NCBI GenBank assembly: GCA_038327655.1
Contig: JBBQLG010000176.1
Location: 1-11,664, forward strand
Direction: 5' to 3'
Source: JBBQLG01 sp038327655
Lineage (GTDB): Bacteria; Bacteroidota; Bacteroidia; Cytophagales; Spirosomataceae
DNA: 11,664 bases
This document shows, piece by piece, positions 1 through 5,520 of the stretch (position 1 is its first letter; every line of letters starts with the position of its first letter). The translations under genes and the position numbers were made by a program. A model generated the notes under the pieces. That model was not told where the DNA came from. It made no database searches and saw nothing but the letters and a program-made list of their open reading frames with translations.

Positions 1-67
1 ATACCGGTATCTAAGTCCGTGAAGCCCCTTTAGGGCGGTCCGCCGACGCGGGTTGGGGTCTCTTCCT

Positions 68-1243
68 ATGAAACTAACCTTTAACTGGCTCACGTTGCCG
101 CGCCTGATTGGGCTGTACCTCGTGGTTTTCTGCGCGGTAGCTTACCAAAAATACACGTTGGGAAGTTTCAATAACTACCTGATGTTTGCCAATCCGTTCC
201 ATAATCTCTTGATTAACAAGACGATTTACGGACTGCACCCAACGTTGTTTTTCGACAATTACAAGTACAGCCCGACATTCGCGTGGCTGATGGGGCCGTT
301 CCATTTCTTGCCCGTATCGGTGGGCGTCGTTCTCTGGAACCTGCTGAACACGGTAGTGCTGGTGACGGGCATCTGGAAGTATTTTAGCAACGAATCCGAC
401 GCCGATCAGAAACGCCGGACGGTGCTGCTCATCGTGTTTCTGGAGGCCCTGATCACGGCGCAGAACATGCAGAGCAACAACCTGATTGTGGGGGCCATGC
501 TGCTTGGTTTGTACCATCTCCGCAACGAGCGGGTCTGGGCTGCGGCTTTCTTTTTTGTCCTCTGCGGGTTCGTTAAATTCTACGGCATGGGCGCAGCCAT
601 CTTTTTCCTTTTTTACCCGAAAAAGCCTCAGTTCTTAGTGGCCATGACTGTCTGGACCATCGCTTTTGCCTTTGCTCCGTGGACAATTATCCCATTCGAT
701 AGCCTGATGTCGGAGTATCGGGAGTGGTTCAGCGTAATCGTCGTGAGTAAACTGGGGCAGTTGGTTTCGGTGATGGGTATTGCCGAATCGTGGTTCGGGA
801 TGGCGAAAACGGACGGCAACCTGCGGATCATTGAGGCCGTAGGGGCTACGCTGTTTCTGTTGCCTTTTGTGCGGATTTCGCTGTGGAGAGACCCCGTTTT
901 TCAGCGTCGGATGGTGGCGTATTTCCTCCTGTTCGTGATTGTGTTCAACAAAATGGCCGAATCACCGACGTACGTGCTGGCGGTGGTGGGGGTAGCCCTG
1001 TGGTGGGTTGCCCTGGAACGCAAAACGCCGTTGGATACGGCGTTGCTGGTATTGGTGATTGTTTTTACGTCGCTCTCGCCAACGGATATTTTTCCAGGGA
1101 GCCTGCGGAATGAGTTCTTCGTGCCATACAACGTTAAAGCCGTTCCGTGTTTGCTGGTGTGGGCGCGGGTACAATGGCAGTTGTGGACGATGCGCCCGGC
1201 CGCCATTGGGTCAGATAAACACCACGTCGTCGATTACGTCTGA
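68..1243 (+). CDS. GT87/DUF2029-type membrane glycosyltransferase
   Basis: Polytopic membrane protein of about 391 residues, resembling the DUF2029/GT87 family of GT-C glycosyltransferases that use polyprenyl-phosphate sugars on the outer face of the cytoplasmic membrane. A first membrane segment lies near residues 10-28. It is followed by a large loop with NPFHNLL and a YKYSPTFAWLMGPFHFLP-like stretch (about residues 65-82), which is characteristic of the family. Roughly ten further hydrophobic segments follow, down to a short polar C-terminus. I chose the ATG at 68; the frame is open from 23, and a TTG at 53 would add five residues. No promoter is evident in the first 52 bases. The last 33 bases overlap the oppositely oriented DUF721 gene. 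The sugar donor and acceptor cannot be read from the sequence. The family call is recognition by eye and fairly confident; the specific reaction is unknown. Confidence 0.8.
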   Translation: MKLTFNWLTLPRLIGLYLVVFCAVAYQKYTLGSFNNYLMFANPFHNLLINKTIYGLHPTLFFDNYKYSPTFAWLMGPFHFLPVSVGVVLWNLLNTVVLVTGIWKYFSNESDADQKRRTVLLIVFLEALITAQNMQSNNLIVGAMLLGLYHLRNERVWAAAFFFVLCGFVKFYGMGAAIFFLFYPKKPQFLVAMTVWTIAFAFAPWTIIPFDSLMSEYREWFSVIVVSKLGQLVSVMGIAESWFGMAKTDGNLRIIEAVGATLFLLPFVRISLWRDPVFQRRMVAYFLLFVIVFNKMAESPTYVLAVVGVALWWVALERKTPLDTALLVLVIVFTSLSPTDIFPGSLRNEFFVPYNVKAVPCLLVWARVQWQLWTMRPAAIGSDKHHVVDYV

Positions 1244-1537
1244 CCCCATGTCTTTGTTAATGAGCTGCACCAACTTCTGCTTGGCACCGGCGAGTTCACC
1301 GCGCAGGGGTGCCGACTCGATTTCGATATACAGGGTACCCTCCCGCACATAGAGCCGGTTGGTCCGCGACGCAATACTCTTACCCATCATCTGCTCCCAA
1401 AACGCCACGAGGTAGGTTTCGTTGAATTTCGTCTGCAGTTTGTAAACCCGGAGCATCTGCTCGATAGCTTCTTTCAGGGGCGTAACGGTGGCTTTCCGGC
1501 TGGCATTTTCGCGATTATATCGGTAAACCTGACTCAT
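1211..1537 (-). CDS. DUF721 / DciA-like protein
   Basis: Small 108-residue basic protein with the DUF721 pattern: a short N-terminal helix region (PLKEAIEQMLRVYKLQ, about residues 21-36), then a W-x-x-x-M-G-K-S segment (FWEQMMGKSIASRT), then a strand-rich half with LYVREGTLYIEIESAPLRGEL and a final helix. Proteins of this family include DciA, a helicase loader or partner in bacteria lacking DnaC; that role is known for relatives and is only inferred here. In many Bacteroidota the gene lies near recF, but here it stands alone behind its own promoter. Its 3' end runs 33 bases into the glycosyltransferase gene on the other strand. The ATG at 1537 is preceded by a 17-base spacer to the -7 box, which supports the start. 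Family call confident, function moderately so. Confidence 0.85.
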   Translation of the reverse strand: MSQVYRYNRENASRKATVTPLKEAIEQMLRVYKLQTKFNETYLVAFWEQMMGKSIASRTNRLYVREGTLYIEIESAPLRGELAGAKQKLVQLINKDMGSDVIDDVVFI

Positions 1538-1554
1538 ACTTTGGTGTCTTCAGA

Positions 1555-1584
1555 CAAATATAGCCAACGCCCCGACCACTCAAA
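1555..1584 (-). promoter_or_regulatory. Bacteroidota-type promoter for the DUF721 gene
   Basis: On the minus strand, TATATTTG (1555-1562) is a perfect match to the -7 consensus TAnnTTTG. A TTTG (1581-1584) lies 18 bases upstream, about where the -33 element belongs. The expected transcription start near 1548 gives a short leader of about ten bases before the ATG at 1537. Confidence 0.65.
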
Positions 1585-1599
1585 AGGGCCATGTTCATT

Positions 1600-1627
1600 A
1601 TTGACCGTAAAAAAAGTCAATGGTCAA
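1600..1627. repeat. Inverted repeat ATTGACC/GGTCAA between divergent promoters
   Basis: ATTGAC (1600-1605) is complementary to GTCAAT (1616-1621) across a ten-base A-rich loop. The overlapping TTGACC (1601-1606) is complementary to GGTCAA (1622-1627). The nested symmetry lies between the promoter of the DUF721 gene and the promoter of the met leader, a position suited to an operator. No regulator can be named. It might also be simple A/T-rich symmetry. Confidence 0.4.
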
Positions 1628-1643
1628 AAAAAGAACGGAGCGG

Positions 1644-1674
1644 TTGTTTTCGAGCCGTTCGGAGGCTATACTTG
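1644..1674 (+). promoter_or_regulatory. metY: Candidate promoter of the riboswitch-metYX transcript
   Basis: TATACTTG (1667-1674) differs from the Bacteroidota -7 word TAnnTTTG at one base. A TTG (1644-1646) sits 20 bases upstream, as expected for the -33 element. A transcription start near 1680 would place the whole structured leader (1685-2054, about 370 bases) in the mRNA. Confidence 0.5.
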
Positions 1675-1684
1675 CACCATCAAG

Positions 1685-1735
1685 TCAATTACCCGACACG
1701 CTCGTGTCGCTGTGCGCAGTAGCCGCACAAATTGA
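1685..1735 (+). promoter_or_regulatory. Three-way-junction-like RNA structure at the 5' end of the met leader
   Basis: TCAATT (1685-1690) pairs perfectly with AATTGA (1730-1735). Two perfect hairpins lie inside this outer stem: CGACAC (1694-1699) with GTGTCG (1704-1709), and TGTGCG (1711-1716) with CGCACA (1724-1729). The outer stem ends at the base immediately before P1 of the SAM riboswitch, so the two structures may stack. I do not recognise it as a named RNA. It could protect the 5' end of the mRNA, act as a second aptamer, or be a passive stabiliser. Confidence 0.55.
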
Positions 1736-1841
1736 TTTATAAAGAAGCGAGGAGAGATTAGGCTCTGTGAATCGCTGGCAACCTACCCCATGGCAAGGTG
1801 CTAATTCCTACCCGCAGCAGGGTGCCGACGGGAAATATAAA
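1736..1841 (+). promoter_or_regulatory. SAM-I (S-box) riboswitch aptamer
   Basis: This RNA aptamer binds S-adenosylmethionine and represses downstream methionine genes when SAM is plentiful. P1 is TTTATA (1736-1741) with TATAAA (1836-1841). The family core is present: GAGAGATTAGGCTC, then GTGAATC, the invariant GGCAACC (1777-1783), AAGGTGCTAATTCCTA (1795-1810), and a P4 stem CCCG (1811-1814) with CGGG (1829-1832), followed by the usual GGGAAAtAT closing into P1. TAGG (1759-1762) pairs with CCTA (1782-1785) in P2. It lies about 210 bases upstream of metY, unusually far for a simple terminator-type switch. No hairpin followed by a U-tract is found after it, so the output may be translational or may act through the short ORF at 1854. 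Confidence 0.92.
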
Positions 1842-1853
1842 CCACTGACTACC

Positions 1854-1901
1854 ATGTATTCCATCCGGCTTTGCTGCTGTATGCCCCCGCCGGGCAACTA
1901 A
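1854..1901 (+). CDS. Candidate Cys-rich leader peptide (15 codons)
   Basis: An ATG ORF of 15 codons encodes MYSIRLCCCMPPPGN and then TAA. It starts 12 bases after P1 of the SAM riboswitch and ends about 150 bases before metY. Three consecutive Cys codons (TGC TGC TGT, 1872-1880) and three consecutive Pro codons (1884-1892) are striking in such a short ORF. Runs of the regulated amino acid are the hallmark of ribosome-stalling attenuator peptides, and Pro-Pro-Pro-Gly slows ribosomes that lack EF-P help. CCGGC (1865-1869) can pair with GCCGG (1889-1893), enclosing the Cys codons. TGCTGC is complementary to GCAGCA (1946-1951). Inferred role: sensing cysteine supply to tune metYX, which uses the same sulfide pool. 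There is no Shine-Dalgarno, as is normal here. Whether it is translated is unknown. Confidence 0.55.
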   Translation: MYSIRLCCCMPPPGN

Positions 1902-1907
1902 GCATTT

Positions 1908-1957
1908 CCTCCGTTTTTGCTGCGGAAGACCGGGAGGGGTTTTGCGCAGCATCCGCA
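1908..1957 (+). promoter_or_regulatory. Competing hairpins after the leader ORF (attenuator-like)
   Basis: Several mutually exclusive pairings are visible. TGCTGCG (1918-1924) with CGCAGCA (1945-1951) is a perfect 7-bp stem. TGCGGA (1921-1926) with TCCGCA (1952-1957) is a perfect 6-bp stem using overlapping bases. CCTCC (1908-1912) with GGAGG (1933-1937) is followed closely by TTTT (1940-1943). The segment at 1946-1951 is also complementary to the two TGC Cys codons of the leader ORF. The arrangement is what an attenuator needs, but no strong terminator is obvious. Confidence 0.45.
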
Positions 1958-1965
1958 CACGATCA

Positions 1966-1999
1966 AGGGCATCTGTTGATTCTTCTTCGGAGATGCCCT
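1966..1999 (+). promoter_or_regulatory. 9-bp hairpin upstream of metY
   Basis: AGGGCATCT (1966-1974) pairs perfectly with AGATGCCCT (1991-1999) around a 16-base loop, 55 bases before the metY start. It is followed by GAAATAGTCG rather than a U-tract, so it is not a standard intrinsic terminator. It may be part of the expression platform. Confidence 0.5.
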
Positions 2000-2054
2000 G
2001 AAATAGTCGTCCTATAGTCTTCTACCCTTACAAACCCCAAATCCGACAAAACCA

Positions 2055-3371
2055 ATGGCTAATCAACTGCATTTTGATACCCTGCAACTCCACGCGGGTC
2101 AGGAACCTGACTCCGCTACCAACTCGCGGGCGGTACCGATTTATCAGACGACATCGTTTGTCTTTAACGACTCCGCCCACGGGGCCGATCTGTTCGCCCT
2201 GAAAGCGTTCGGCAATATTTACACCCGCATCATGAACCCTACGACCGACGTGTTCGAGAAGCGCATTGCTGCTCTTGAAGGTGGGGTGTCGGCTTTGGCG
2301 GTGGCATCGGGGCAGGCGGCTCAGTTTATTGCCCTGAACAATATCCTGAACGCGGGCGACAATTTCGTGACCACATCGTTTTTATACGGCGGTACCTACA
2401 ATCAGTTTAAAGTGTCGTTTGCCCGGTTGGGCATTGACGCACGGTTTGCCGATGGCGATAAAGTTGAGTCGTTCGAGCCGCTGATCGACGGAAAAACCAA
2501 AGCGATTTATCTCGAAACCATCGGCAATCCCGGCTTCAACGTCCCGGATTTCGATGCGTTTGCGGCCCTCGCCAAAAAGCACGACCTACCCCTGATTGTT
2601 GATAACACTTTTGGCGCGGGCGGTTATCTGTTCCGACCCATCGAACACGGGGCGGCTGTGGTGGTAGAGTCCGCCACGAAATGGATTGGCGGCCACGGCA
2701 CCAGCATTGGCGGGGTTATTGTCGACAGTGGTAATTACAACTGGGGTAACGGCAAGTTTCCGCAGTTCAGCGAACCGTCGCCGGGGTATCAGGGCATGGT
2801 CTTCAGCGACGTATTTGGCGTGAACGGCCCGTTTGGCAACATTCAGTTTATCATCCGCGCCCGCGTCGAAGGCCTGCGCGACTTTGGTCCGGCTATCAGT
2901 CCGTTCAACTCATTCCTGTTAATTCAGGGCGTGGAAACGCTGTCGCTGCGGGTAGATCGCACGGTGCAGAACGCCCTGGCGCTGGCCGAATGGCTGGAAC
3001 AGCACGAGCAGGTTGAGTTCGTAAATTATCCCGGCCTGGAGAGCAGTGCGTATCATGATCTGGCGGTTAAATACCTGAAACGCGGGTTTGGCGGTGTGTT
3101 CACCTTCAAAGTGAAAGGTGGCAAAGAAGCGGCCGATCAGTTCGTGAACAGCCTGAAATTAATCAGCCACTTAGCCAACGTCGGCGACTCGAAAACACTG
3201 ATTATTCACCCGGCGTCGACCACGCACCAGCAAATGAGCGAACAGGCGCAGGCCAGCGCGGGGGTAGAACCGGGTTTGCTTCGTATCTCCGCCGGTATCG
3301 AGTACATCGACGACATCAAAGCCGACCTCGAACAGGCCTTCGCCCACATCGCCGAGCCGGTACTCAATTAG
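2055..3371 (+). CDS. metY: O-acetylhomoserine sulfhydrylase (O-acetylhomoserine aminocarboxypropyltransferase)
   Basis: Cytosolic PLP enzyme that makes homocysteine and acetate from O-acetyl-L-homoserine and sulfide, bypassing cystathionine. The 438-residue length is normal for the family. The PLP lysine is K209 in SATKWIGGHG. D183 in VDNTFGAGGY is the aspartate expected to contact the pyridine nitrogen. Y56 and R58 in YTRIMNPT are the pair that contacts the cofactor phosphate from the neighbouring subunit. The glycine-rich SGQAAQ lies near residue 85, and ETIGNPGFNVPD is also typical. The ATG at 2055 is the first in a TTACAAACC...ACAAAACCA context. It lies downstream of a SAM-I riboswitch and a Cys-rich mini-ORF, and is followed by metX after 92 bases, so co-transcription is likely. 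Some family members also use O-acetylserine, but this context favours methionine synthesis. Confident. Confidence 0.95.
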   Translation: MANQLHFDTLQLHAGQEPDSATNSRAVPIYQTTSFVFNDSAHGADLFALKAFGNIYTRIMNPTTDVFEKRIAALEGGVSALAVASGQAAQFIALNNILNAGDNFVTTSFLYGGTYNQFKVSFARLGIDARFADGDKVESFEPLIDGKTKAIYLETIGNPGFNVPDFDAFAALAKKHDLPLIVDNTFGAGGYLFRPIEHGAAVVVESATKWIGGHGTSIGGVIVDSGNYNWGNGKFPQFSEPSPGYQGMVFSDVFGVNGPFGNIQFIIRARVEGLRDFGPAISPFNSFLLIQGVETLSLRVDRTVQNALALAEWLEQHEQVEFVNYPGLESSAYHDLAVKYLKRGFGGVFTFKVKGGKEAADQFVNSLKLISHLANVGDSKTLIIHPASTTHQQMSEQAQASAGVEPGLLRISAGIEYIDDIKADLEQAFAHIAEPVLN

Positions 3372-3449
3372 TAGTTAGTAGACGGTGGTTAGTAGTTAGT
3401 GCTCGTCTGCCAACTGACTCCTAATCACCACCTACTAACTACTAACCAC
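3368..3449 (+). repeat. Near-perfect 78-nt hairpin between metY and metX
   Basis: The arms 3368-3400 and 3413-3445 match over 33 positions with 28 Watson-Crick and 2 G-U pairs, around a 12-base loop. The outer 14 bp (TTAGTAGTTAGTAG with CTACTAACTACTAA) are perfect. Because of the internal repeat TTAGTAGTTAGT, a second register exists: GTGGTTAGTAGTTAGT (3385-3400) pairs perfectly over 16 bp with 3434-3449. The structure begins at the metY stop codon and ends 14-18 bases before the metX start. There is no U-tract. It could be a small palindromic repeat of the genome, or an intercistronic RNA element setting metX output or mRNA stability. Confidence 0.75.
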
Positions 3450-3463
3450 AAACTGAAATTACG

Positions 3464-4525
3464 TTGGAGGAACTGCATTACTTCGATTATAAATACTCGT
3501 TTCCGCTGGAATCAGGGCCGGAATTGCCCGGTTTTCGGTTGGCCTACACCACACGCGGGACACTGGCGGCCGATGGGCGAAACGTGGTCTGGATTTGCCA
3601 CGCCCTTACCGGTAACGCCGACCCCGGCGACTGGTGGAGCGGCATGGTGGGGCCGGGCCGCTTTTTCGATCCGGCCAACCAGTTTATTATTTGTGCCAAC
3701 GTCATCGGTTCGTGCTATGGCTCCACGGGACCGCTGTCCGTAAATCCGGCCACCGGTGAACCGTATTACCACGATTTTCCGGTCATCACGATCCGCGACA
3801 TGGTACAGGCGCTGGATTTGCTGCGGCAGGAATTAGGCATTGACCACATTCATACCTGCATCGGCGGCTCAGTCGGGGGGGAACAAGCCCTGGAATGGGC
3901 CATTATCCAACCCGGTCTGATTGAAAACCTGATTCTGATTGCCGTCAGTGCAGTGGCGTCGCCCTGGTGCATCGCCTTCAACGAGTCGCAGCGGATGGCC
4001 ATTGAAGCCGACCCCACCTGGTACGACCGGCGCGACGATGCGGGCATTGCGGGCATGAAAGCAGCCCGCGCGATGGCTCTGATCTCCTACCGGACGTATG
4101 ACACCTACGGCTTTACGCAGGCGTTGGACAATAATGAGCAGTTGGACGGCTATAAAGCGGCTGGTTACCAGCGGTATCATGGCCAAAAACTGGCCGACCG
4201 CTATAATGCGTTTACGTACTGGGTATTGTCGAAAGTGATGGATTCGCACAATGTGGGCCGCAACCGGGGCAGTATTTTGAACGCGCTCGGACAGATCAAA
4301 TCCCGGACGTTGGTAGTCGGCATCCGCTCCGATTTGTTGTTTCCCCCCGCCGAGCAGCAGTTTCTGTCCCGCCACATTCCCGACGCGGTTTACGAAGAAA
4401 TCGACTCGCTGTACGGTCACGACGGCTTTTTGATCGAACTAAAACCACTGTCTCAGTTGATGCGGAGGTGGCTGGATTCGGGAATCAAACAAAAGACGGT
4501 TTCTGCCCGTACGGACGTTTTTTGA
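3464..4525 (+). CDS. metX: Homoserine O-acetyltransferase
   Basis: Alpha/beta-hydrolase-fold enzyme that transfers acetyl from acetyl-CoA to homoserine, providing the substrate for MetY. It has 353 residues, normal length. The nucleophile is S136 in IGGSVGGEQALEW, and the triad is completed by D290 (GIRSDLLFPP) and H319 (YGHDGFLIE). Other family marks are CHALTGNAD near residue 46, and NVIGSCYGSTGP followed by a DFPVITIRDMV segment. The start is TTG at 3464: reading upstream in frame a TAA lies at 3443 with no ATG between, and the first ATG downstream is near residue 60, too late for the fold. A few relatives use succinyl-CoA and cannot be excluded, but the pairing with MetY fits acetylation. 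Likely second gene of the riboswitch-controlled transcript. Confidence 0.93.
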   Translation: MEELHYFDYKYSFPLESGPELPGFRLAYTTRGTLAADGRNVVWICHALTGNADPGDWWSGMVGPGRFFDPANQFIICANVIGSCYGSTGPLSVNPATGEPYYHDFPVITIRDMVQALDLLRQELGIDHIHTCIGGSVGGEQALEWAIIQPGLIENLILIAVSAVASPWCIAFNESQRMAIEADPTWYDRRDDAGIAGMKAARAMALISYRTYDTYGFTQALDNNEQLDGYKAAGYQRYHGQKLADRYNAFTYWVLSKVMDSHNVGRNRGSILNALGQIKSRTLVVGIRSDLLFPPAEQQFLSRHIPDAVYEEIDSLYGHDGFLIELKPLSQLMRRWLDSGIKQKTVSARTDVF

Positions 4526-4555
4526 TGAGAAATGAGGGGATTGACCATTTTCAGC

Positions 4556-4573
4556 CCCCGGTTTTAACCGGGG
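4556..4573. repeat. 18-base palindrome CCCCGGTTTTAACCGGGG
   Basis: Eight complementary pairs with a two-base centre, 31 bases after the metX stop. No U-run follows on either strand, so it is not a classical terminator. It is the first of several palindromes in the 182-base gap between the convergent metX and nucleosidase genes. Confidence 0.6.
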
Positions 4574-4600
4574 AGTCCGGCGCAAAAATGTGTTTCCGGC

Positions 4601-4645
4601 AACCGTTTTAACGGTTTATCATCCGAGAAAACCGTTAAAACGGTT
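4601..4645. repeat. Paired palindromes AACCGTTTTAACGGTT / AACCGTTAAAACGGTT
   Basis: Each 16-mer (4601-4616 and 4630-4645) is itself a palindrome with a two-base centre. The two are reverse complements of each other, so the block can also fold as one 17-bp hairpin (4601-4617 with 4629-4645) over an 11-base loop. This double symmetry resembles the paired REP/BIME arrangement of dispersed repeats. It may also help end transcription between the convergent genes. Confidence 0.65.
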
Positions 4646-4651
4646 AAAATT

Positions 4652-4692
4652 TGGTCGGACCATTTATTATTGGCCGCACCACTGAAGTGGTG
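4652..4692. repeat. Two further palindromes near the nucleosidase 3' end
   Basis: TGGTC-G-GACCA (4652-4662) and CACCACT-GA-AGTGGTG (4677-4692, seven pairs) follow the larger repeats. The second lies 15 bases beyond the stop of the minus-strand gene. Neither has a U-tract. Confidence 0.5.
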
Positions 4693-4707
4693 GGCTCATA
4701 GAATGGA

Positions 4708-5511
4708 CTACAATTTCCCGACGATCTTCATCACTAAATTCGCGGAGTTGCGGGCGGCAATTTTGTAGAACGTCAGCATGTCCTGCCGGGCGTTGCCGTT
4801 GGCGCGGTCGCTCAGGCTGCGAATCACCAAGCACGGCACCCGCTGCTGGTAACAGACCTGCGCTACGGCGGCCCCTTCCATCTCCGTAGCATCGGCGTTG
4901 TGGTCGGCGCGAAGCTGACTGACCCGCGTTTCCGAATTCACGAATTCATCGCCCGTTACCACCGTCCCCGTTACGACCGTTGGTGGCCGATGGGTAACCG
5001 GAATACTCTCAAACAACGTTTCCTTGGCGGCTGATAATGCCCTGATTAACAGCATTGAATCCGCCGGAAAATACGCTGGGTTCATCTTTTTGCTGACGGC
5101 ATCGCGGGTTTGGTTGGTTACCTTTTGGTCGAATGTAATAGAATGGTAATCGTGGTAGCCGGTTTGGCGGGCAATGACAATGTCACCGGGTTGGAGGTCG
5201 GGATTCGTGCCGCCCGCGATGCCCGTGAACAACACGCGCTCTGGCTGAAAATACGCCAGCGTAAACGCCGTGGTCATGGCGGCATTCGTTTTGCCGATAC
5301 CCGTTTCGGCCAGTACCACCTCATGGCCATTGATGCGGCCAGTCATAAACGTGATGCCGTTGAGCACCTGCGTTTTGGGGTTCTCCAGCGACTGCTGCAC
5401 CAATTTCACTTCTTCATCGAAAGCACCGAGCAGGGCCGTTACGGGGCGTGGTTTGTAAAGTTGAGCCACCGACGCATGGGCAACAAACAGGAGCAGGATC
5501 ACTTTTTTCAT
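4708..5511 (-). CDS. Exported nucleosidase of the MTA/SAH nucleosidase family
   Basis: Purine-nucleoside hydrolase fold of the PNP/MTAN superfamily, 267 residues. The MTAN active-site set is intact: E34 in LLGAFDEEV, E212 in ATEMEGAAVAQVC, and D235 in SLSDRAN, with the 23-residue spacing between the last two as in E. coli MTAN (E174 and D197). TGIAGG also lies in the expected place. Such enzymes cleave 5'-methylthioadenosine and S-adenosylhomocysteine to adenine plus the ribosyl thioether. Unusually for the cytosolic family it begins with a typical signal peptide (MKK, hydrophobic stretch to residue 15, then A16-Q17), so it is probably periplasmic. It starts nine bases after the permease stop, indicating an operon. 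Substrate choice among MTA, SAH and other nucleosides is not certain. It is not controlled by the SAM riboswitch, being on the other strand. Confidence 0.87.
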   Translation of the reverse strand: MKKVILLLFVAHASVAQLYKPRPVTALLGAFDEEVKLVQQSLENPKTQVLNGITFMTGRINGHEVVLAETGIGKTNAAMTTAFTLAYFQPERVLFTGIAGGTNPDLQPGDIVIARQTGYHDYHSITFDQKVTNQTRDAVSKKMNPAYFPADSMLLIRALSAAKETLFESIPVTHRPPTVVTGTVVTGDEFVNSETRVSQLRADHNADATEMEGAAVAQVCYQQRVPCLVIRSLSDRANGNARQDMLTFYKIAARNSANLVMKIVGKL

Positions 5512-5520
5512 GCCGTAAAG

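Noticed and set aside
1..33. Possible end of an upstream plus-strand gene (IPVSKSVKPL then TAG)
   Set aside because: Eleven codons at the window edge in one frame are too little to support a gene. GCCC...GGGC (22-38) is only a 4-bp stem.
1758..1958. 66-codon minus-strand open frame
   Set aside because: It covers the SAM riboswitch and the leader structures on the other strand; no protein pattern.
1966..1999. Intrinsic terminator of the riboswitch
   Set aside because: The 9-bp hairpin is perfect, but the following bases are GAAATAGTCG with no U-tract, so I list it only as a hairpin.
3368..3449. CRISPR-like repeats
   Set aside because: The repeated TTAGTAG units are short, contiguous and arranged as inverted arms, without regular spacers or cas genes.
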